Below, piece after piece: positions 61,102 to 64,000 of a stretch of DNA of 64,000 nt. The notes beneath the pieces are model-generated. The model was not told the DNA's origin and ran no database searches. It was given only the letters and a program-made list of their open reading frames with translations. Origin of the DNA: Planctomycetota bacterium (GTDB lineage: Bacteria; Planctomycetota; UBA1135; GCA-002686595); the NCBI GenBank assembly GCA_029259635.1, contig JAJDEU010000010.1, positions 62,001 through 126,000 of the forward strand, in the 5' to 3' direction. How positions within the stretch are numbered: position 1 is the first letter of the stretch; every line of letters begins with the position of its first letter. The position numbers and the translations under genes were made by a program.

Positions 61102-62526
61102 TCAGCTCTTGTCCGCGGACGATTTCCGAACGGTCGCCGGAGTTCCGACGGTCTTCTTTCCGCTCTTGCTCTGACCGCGCGCGGCCTTGCGAGCTTCGCG
61201 AGCAGCGAGCTTCTTAGCTTCCCCTTCAACCTTCGCCTGCTTCATCGCCTCAAAGATCGTGTAGCAGGCAAAGACACCGCCGGATGCGACCGCCAGAGAG
61301 CCCAGGACGCTCGACACCATCAGCAGCTTGTCCTCCATCCCGATGGCGCCAATCAAGCTGAGAAGCCCGGAGAAGACCATTCCGATGAACATCAACGGGA
61401 ACAGAGGATTGAATTTCCCGCCGTGAGTGAACGCAAAGATGTGGACCATCGTGCCCGCCGCCCAGGCGAGCATCCCCACCTCCGCGAGTCCTTTGATGAT
61501 GTCGCCACCACCCTTGGTGCTGTAGGCCGGATCGAAGATCGTCACCGCAACGCCGCCGATGAGAGCCACCAGTCCGAGCAGGTGCCCCAGCGACGGAATA
61601 GTCCCCAGCAACACCTCGCTCATCGGCTTGTTGCGCTGGCCTGAATCCGGCTTGGCCCAGCGGATCGCGCCGAGCTTGGCGATCAGGTTGGGCACTTTTT
61701 CGCCAGCACCGTGACGCACCGTCTGGAAGAGGATCCAGGCGCCGAGGCAGATCGTGGCCTTCGACGCGACAAAGGTGACCCAACCGGCGCCACTCCCCAT
61801 CCACGGCAAGAGCGAACCGAGTAACACGATCCAAGCCGCTTTCCGCAGGTGAATCGGAGTCATGTCCGGCTGGCGATCGGCGGGCGGCGCAGAGGGCGCG
61901 GCGGTATCGGTCGCGGGCGCGGCGGAAGATTCCGAGCTCAGCGGCTCAATCGAAGCCGGAGAAACGGCGCTAGTCTCGGGCTTGAACTCGGTGGACGCGG
62001 TCACCTTGTTCGGTTGCGTCACCTTTTGGATGGGCTTCGCGGGTTGGATGGGCTTCGCGGGCGCCTTCGGCTTGGCCACCACGGGAACCGGCTTCGCTTT
62101 GGGAGCGACCGGTTTCGGAGGCGCAGCCGCGATCGGTTTCGAGACCGGCTTCGGCGCTGCCTTGACCTGAGGCTTCGCCTTGACGGGTGGCTTTGCCTTG
62201 GCTTTTGCCGGGGCAACCGGAGCGGCCGCCCGCTTTGGCGCTATTGGCTTCTCAGCCTTCGAGCCCTTGGAAGGGAAGCTCTGAGCTTCTCCGGGGAGAT
62301 CCGGAAGGTCCTCGAGGGGAGCCGGCTTCGACGAGCGCGCGGGCTTCAACTCGACCTGGTCGGGGAGCTCAGGCAGTTCGGGAATATTCTCGGCAGAGGC
62401 TTCGGTCAGGGGCTCGGTCTCGGGAAGATCCATATCGCGTCTCGGGGCGGGGCTGGCGGAATCGGAGCTCTCCGCGTCGGGGATTCTGGAGAGGTCGAAG
62501 GGTTCGTTGGGCTCGTTCGCGCTCAT
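61102..62526 (-). CDS. membrane protein with Pro/Lys/Ala-rich N-terminal region
   Basis: 474 residues from ATG 62526. Residues 1-80 are acidic, then about 80-225 form a Lys/Pro/Ala low-complexity part (KAKAKPPVKAKPQVKAAPKP and PKAKPVPVVAKPKAPAKP), probably disordered or TonB-like. Residues 225-430 contain about five transmembrane helices (KAAWIVLLGSLLPWMG, LGHLLGLVALIGGVAVTI, LAEVGMLAWAAGTMVHIFAF, LFPLMFIGMVFSGLLSLIGAI, LGSLAVASGGVFACYTIFEA). A basic tail follows (KKLAAREARKAARGQSKSGKK). Function unknown. It lies between prfA and prmC in the same direction, so it is probably in their operon. Confidence 0.82.
   Translation of the reverse strand: MSANEPNEPFDLSRIPDAESSDSASPAPRRDMDLPETEPLTEASAENIPELPELPDQVELKPARSSKPAPLEDLPDLPGEAQSFPSKGSKAEKPIAPKRAAAPVAPAKAKAKPPVKAKPQVKAAPKPVSKPIAAAPPKPVAPKAKPVPVVAKPKAPAKPIQPAKPIQKVTQPNKVTASTEFKPETSAVSPASIEPLSSESSAAPATDTAAPSAPPADRQPDMTPIHLRKAAWIVLLGSLLPWMGSGAGWVTFVASKATICLGAWILFQTVRHGAGEKVPNLIAKLGAIRWAKPDSGQRNKPMSEVLLGTIPSLGHLLGLVALIGGVAVTIFDPAYSTKGGGDIIKGLAEVGMLAWAAGTMVHIFAFTHGGKFNPLFPLMFIGMVFSGLLSLIGAIGMEDKLLMVSSVLGSLAVASGGVFACYTIFEAMKQAKVEGEAKKLAAREARKAARGQSKSGKKTVGTPATVRKSSADKS
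61966..62300 (-). repeat. Lys/Pro/Ala low-complexity coding repeat
   Basis: Degenerate short repeats that translate as KPIQPAKPIQ, KAKPVPVVAKPKAPAKP and similar within the membrane protein gene. The DNA repeats GGCTTCG/GGGCTTCG blocks, for example the doubled GGGTTGGATGGGCTTCG near 62040. It is coding, not a separate element. Confidence 0.6.
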
Positions 62527-62849
62527 GCTCTGTCGGTAAGAATCGGGGAATCGGCTCGTCCACAATTGGCTGTTCCCCGCCAGGGTCTACCCGAACGCTC
62601 CGATGTGCATCGGGGAAGTGCATCGGAGCCCAGGCCTTGGGGGTCTTCGGCGTGGAGGAGGATCTAGAGTGCCGAACGAACCAGGATACAGGACTTGCGG
62701 AAGTTGGTTGTGGTGGGATCCCTGTGAACGCCACCGATCCCCAAAAAGTTCAGTTGCGATGGCAAAGTACGCCCGAAAACAGGTGCGGTAACGGTCCTCG
62801 CAGCTCGTCGAGGAGGTCGGTAGACCGGTAGGCCTTACGCCAGCCCGGA
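62527..62849. other. 323-bp intergenic region between prfA and the membrane protein gene
   Basis: No convincing frame. It holds the leader of the membrane-protein/prmC transcript (minus strand). CTCCGATG (62598-62605) and CATCGGAG (62621-62628) make an 8-bp stem that competes with a CGATG-TG-CATCG hairpin, and TGCATCGG occurs twice. I see no known RNA family. Confidence 0.5.
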
Positions 62850-63929
62850 TTAGAGGGCCTGAATACGGAGATCGCGGTCGCGCTCTTCGAGCGCATCGAG
62901 GATGGGGTCCAGGCGTCCGGCGACAACCTGCTCCAGGGCGAAGTTCGAGCCGAGGCGATGGTCGCTGACTCGGTTCTGGGGAAAGTTATAGGTCCGAATC
63001 CGCTCGCTGCGATCTCCGGAACCGACCTGTTCCTTTCGCGCGGAGGCACGGGCTTCGTGCTTCGCTCGACTCTCCGCTTCAAACAACCGAGCCCTCAGAA
63101 TTCGGAGCGCCTTCGCGCGATTCTTGTGCTGGGATTTTTCGTCCTGGCAGATCACGACGGTGTTCGTCGCGAGGTGAGTGATTCGAACCGCCGAGCTGGT
63201 CTTATTCACGCTCTGACCGCCGGGCCCACTCGACCTCATCGTATCCACTCGAAGATCGCCATCTTTGATATCGATCTCGACCTCCTCGGCTTCGGGGAGG
63301 ACAGCGACGGTGGCCGCGGAAGTGTGAATCCGCCCCTGGGTCTCCGTGCTCGGAACCCGCTGGACGCGGTGTCCGCCAGATTCGAAGCGGAACAGACGCC
63401 AAGCGCTGGCGCCCTTGACTCCGAACACGATTTCCTTGAAGCCGCCGACCTCCGAATGGGTCTCTTCGAGCACCTCGACCTTCCACTTCTTCGTCTCGCA
63501 GAACTTGACGTACATGCGGAAGAGATCTGCGGCGAACAGAGTCGCTTCGTCCCCGCCCGTTCCCGCGCGGACTTCGACAATGATCCGGGTGCGTTCGAGA
63601 TCGGGGTCCTCGACGAGTGCCGACTTGATTTCGCGCTCGAGCACCGTCTCCGCCGTATCGAGCTCGCTCAGCTCTTCCTCAGCCATGGAGCGCATCTCGG
63701 GATCTTCATCCTCGAGCATCTCTTGCGCCGAGGATCGATCCGAGAACAGCTTCTCCAGTCGCTCGGTCAGCTCGAAGGAACGCTCGAGTTGTCCGCGCTC
63801 TTTCAGGAGCTCGGGAAACACTTTGGGATCCGAAGCGACCTCGGGCTTGGAGAGCTCGTCGGTCAGTTCGCGATACCGGGCTGCTCGCTCGCGGAGCTTA
63901 TCGACGATCGCCGGGATGATGATGGCCAT
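62850..63929 (-). CDS. prfA: peptide chain release factor 1
   Basis: Decodes UAA/UAG and triggers peptide release. 359 residues: helical N-terminal domain, [21 protein letters not shown], the codon-recognition loop [20 protein letters not shown] (P-x-T as PST at 193-195), and the catalytic GGQ at 237-239 ([20 protein letters not shown]). C-terminal [10 protein letters not shown] completes the RF1 pattern. The GGQ glutamine should be the PrmC substrate, whose gene follows two steps downstream. The region to 64000 upstream has no further gene. Confidence 0.98.
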   Translation of the reverse strand: MAIIIPAIVDKLRERAARYRELTDELSKPEVASDPKVFPELLKERGQLERSFELTERLEKLFSDRSSAQEMLEDEDPEMRSMAEEELSELDTAETVLEREIKSALVEDPDLERTRIIVEVRAGTGGDEATLFAADLFRMYVKFCETKKWKVEVLEETHSEVGGFKEIVFGVKGASAWRLFRFESGGHRVQRVPSTETQGRIHTSAATVAVLPEAEEVEIDIKDGDLRVDTMRSSGPGGQSVNKTSSAVRITHLATNTVVICQDEKSQHKNRAKALRILRARLFEAESRAKHEARASARKEQVGSGDRSERIRTYNFPQNRVSDHRLGSNFALEQVVAGRLDPILDALEERDRDLRIQAL

Positions 63930-64000
63930 CGAACCCTGCCCCTTTGTGTGAGAGCAACTGCCTGAAGCGGCAGGAGAAACGAAATCAAGGCGAAGAACAC

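Noticed and set aside
1-64000. CRISPR arrays, prophage, IS transposases, rRNA operons
   Set aside because: No regularly spaced repeats, integrase/transposase frames or rRNA-like sequences were seen; the palindrome at 58821-58950 is the only mobile-looking element.

Overview
The window is GC-rich, gene-dense bacterial chromosome with short intergenic gaps, frequent 4-bp start/stop overlaps and many GTG/TTG starts. The cell that owns it is Gram-negative: it encodes an LpxH-type lipid A phosphatase, the heptose phosphatase GmhB, several lipoproteins and prepilin-like proteins. EF-P with an Asn at the loop tip, a DUF1573 protein, sulfatase-fold lipoproteins, an archaeal/fungal-type aspartate-semialdehyde dehydrogenase and heavy sigma-54 use would suit a Planctomycetota or deltaproteobacterial/Myxococcota-like lineage. 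This placement is my inference and is not secure. There is no rRNA, prophage, IS transposase or CRISPR array; almost everything is core chromosome.

Layout. 1-6.5 kb: 3' end of mtnA, a sulfatase-fold lipoprotein, a small orphan gene, glyA, an exported orphan and a DUF1573 lipoprotein. 6.5-15.9 kb: a long leftward run of tyrS, a lipoprotein, rpsA, plsC and cmk (translation and membrane lipid core), then lpxH, a sigma-54 activator, a degenerate GGDEF protein and a small membrane protein. 16-19.9 kb, rightward: an exported protein with a secretin-N-like segment, rpoN and efp. 19.9-25.8 kb: envelope glycan genes (GT39-like membrane protein, PEGA lipoprotein, gmhB, FemAB-like protein, two GT2 enzymes). 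26-36.9 kb: a second NtrC-type activator, a 1485-residue repeat protein coupled to asd, a thioredoxin-fold/TPR protein and a BatD-like protein. 36.9-43.1 kb: an RNA methyltransferase, gamma-glutamyltransferase, a NIL-domain protein, a membrane protein, a second sulfatase-fold lipoprotein and a PilZ protein. 43.2-47.6 kb: a membrane-anchored HTH/coiled-coil protein and a minor-pseudopilin operon whose large member carries calcium-loop motifs. 47.9-51.2 kb: a SnoaL-like protein and a serine beta-lactamase-fold protein divergent from an AraC regulator. 51.2-56.7 kb: tRNA-Cys, dgkA, tRNA-Leu, citrate synthase, leucyl aminopeptidase and ETF-QO. 56.9-64 kb: a MoaD-MoaE fusion, a radical SAM protein, a giant palindrome, ssb, a PilZ protein, prmC, a membrane protein and prfA.

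The most striking non-coding object is a perfect inverted repeat with 59-bp arms and a 12-nt centre (58821-58950). It fills the space between the stop codons of the radical SAM gene and ssb with no spare base on either side. Its arms contain smaller palindromes, which resembles two inverted REP-like units. Other points worth checking are the fused MoaD-MoaE with an internal Gly-Gly, the EF-P without a modifiable Lys or Arg, two sulfatase-fold proteins with Thr where the formylglycine Cys/Ser should be, a sigma-54 activator with GAFTDA and an altered Walker B, and a DNA-binding coiled-coil protein tethered to the membrane.
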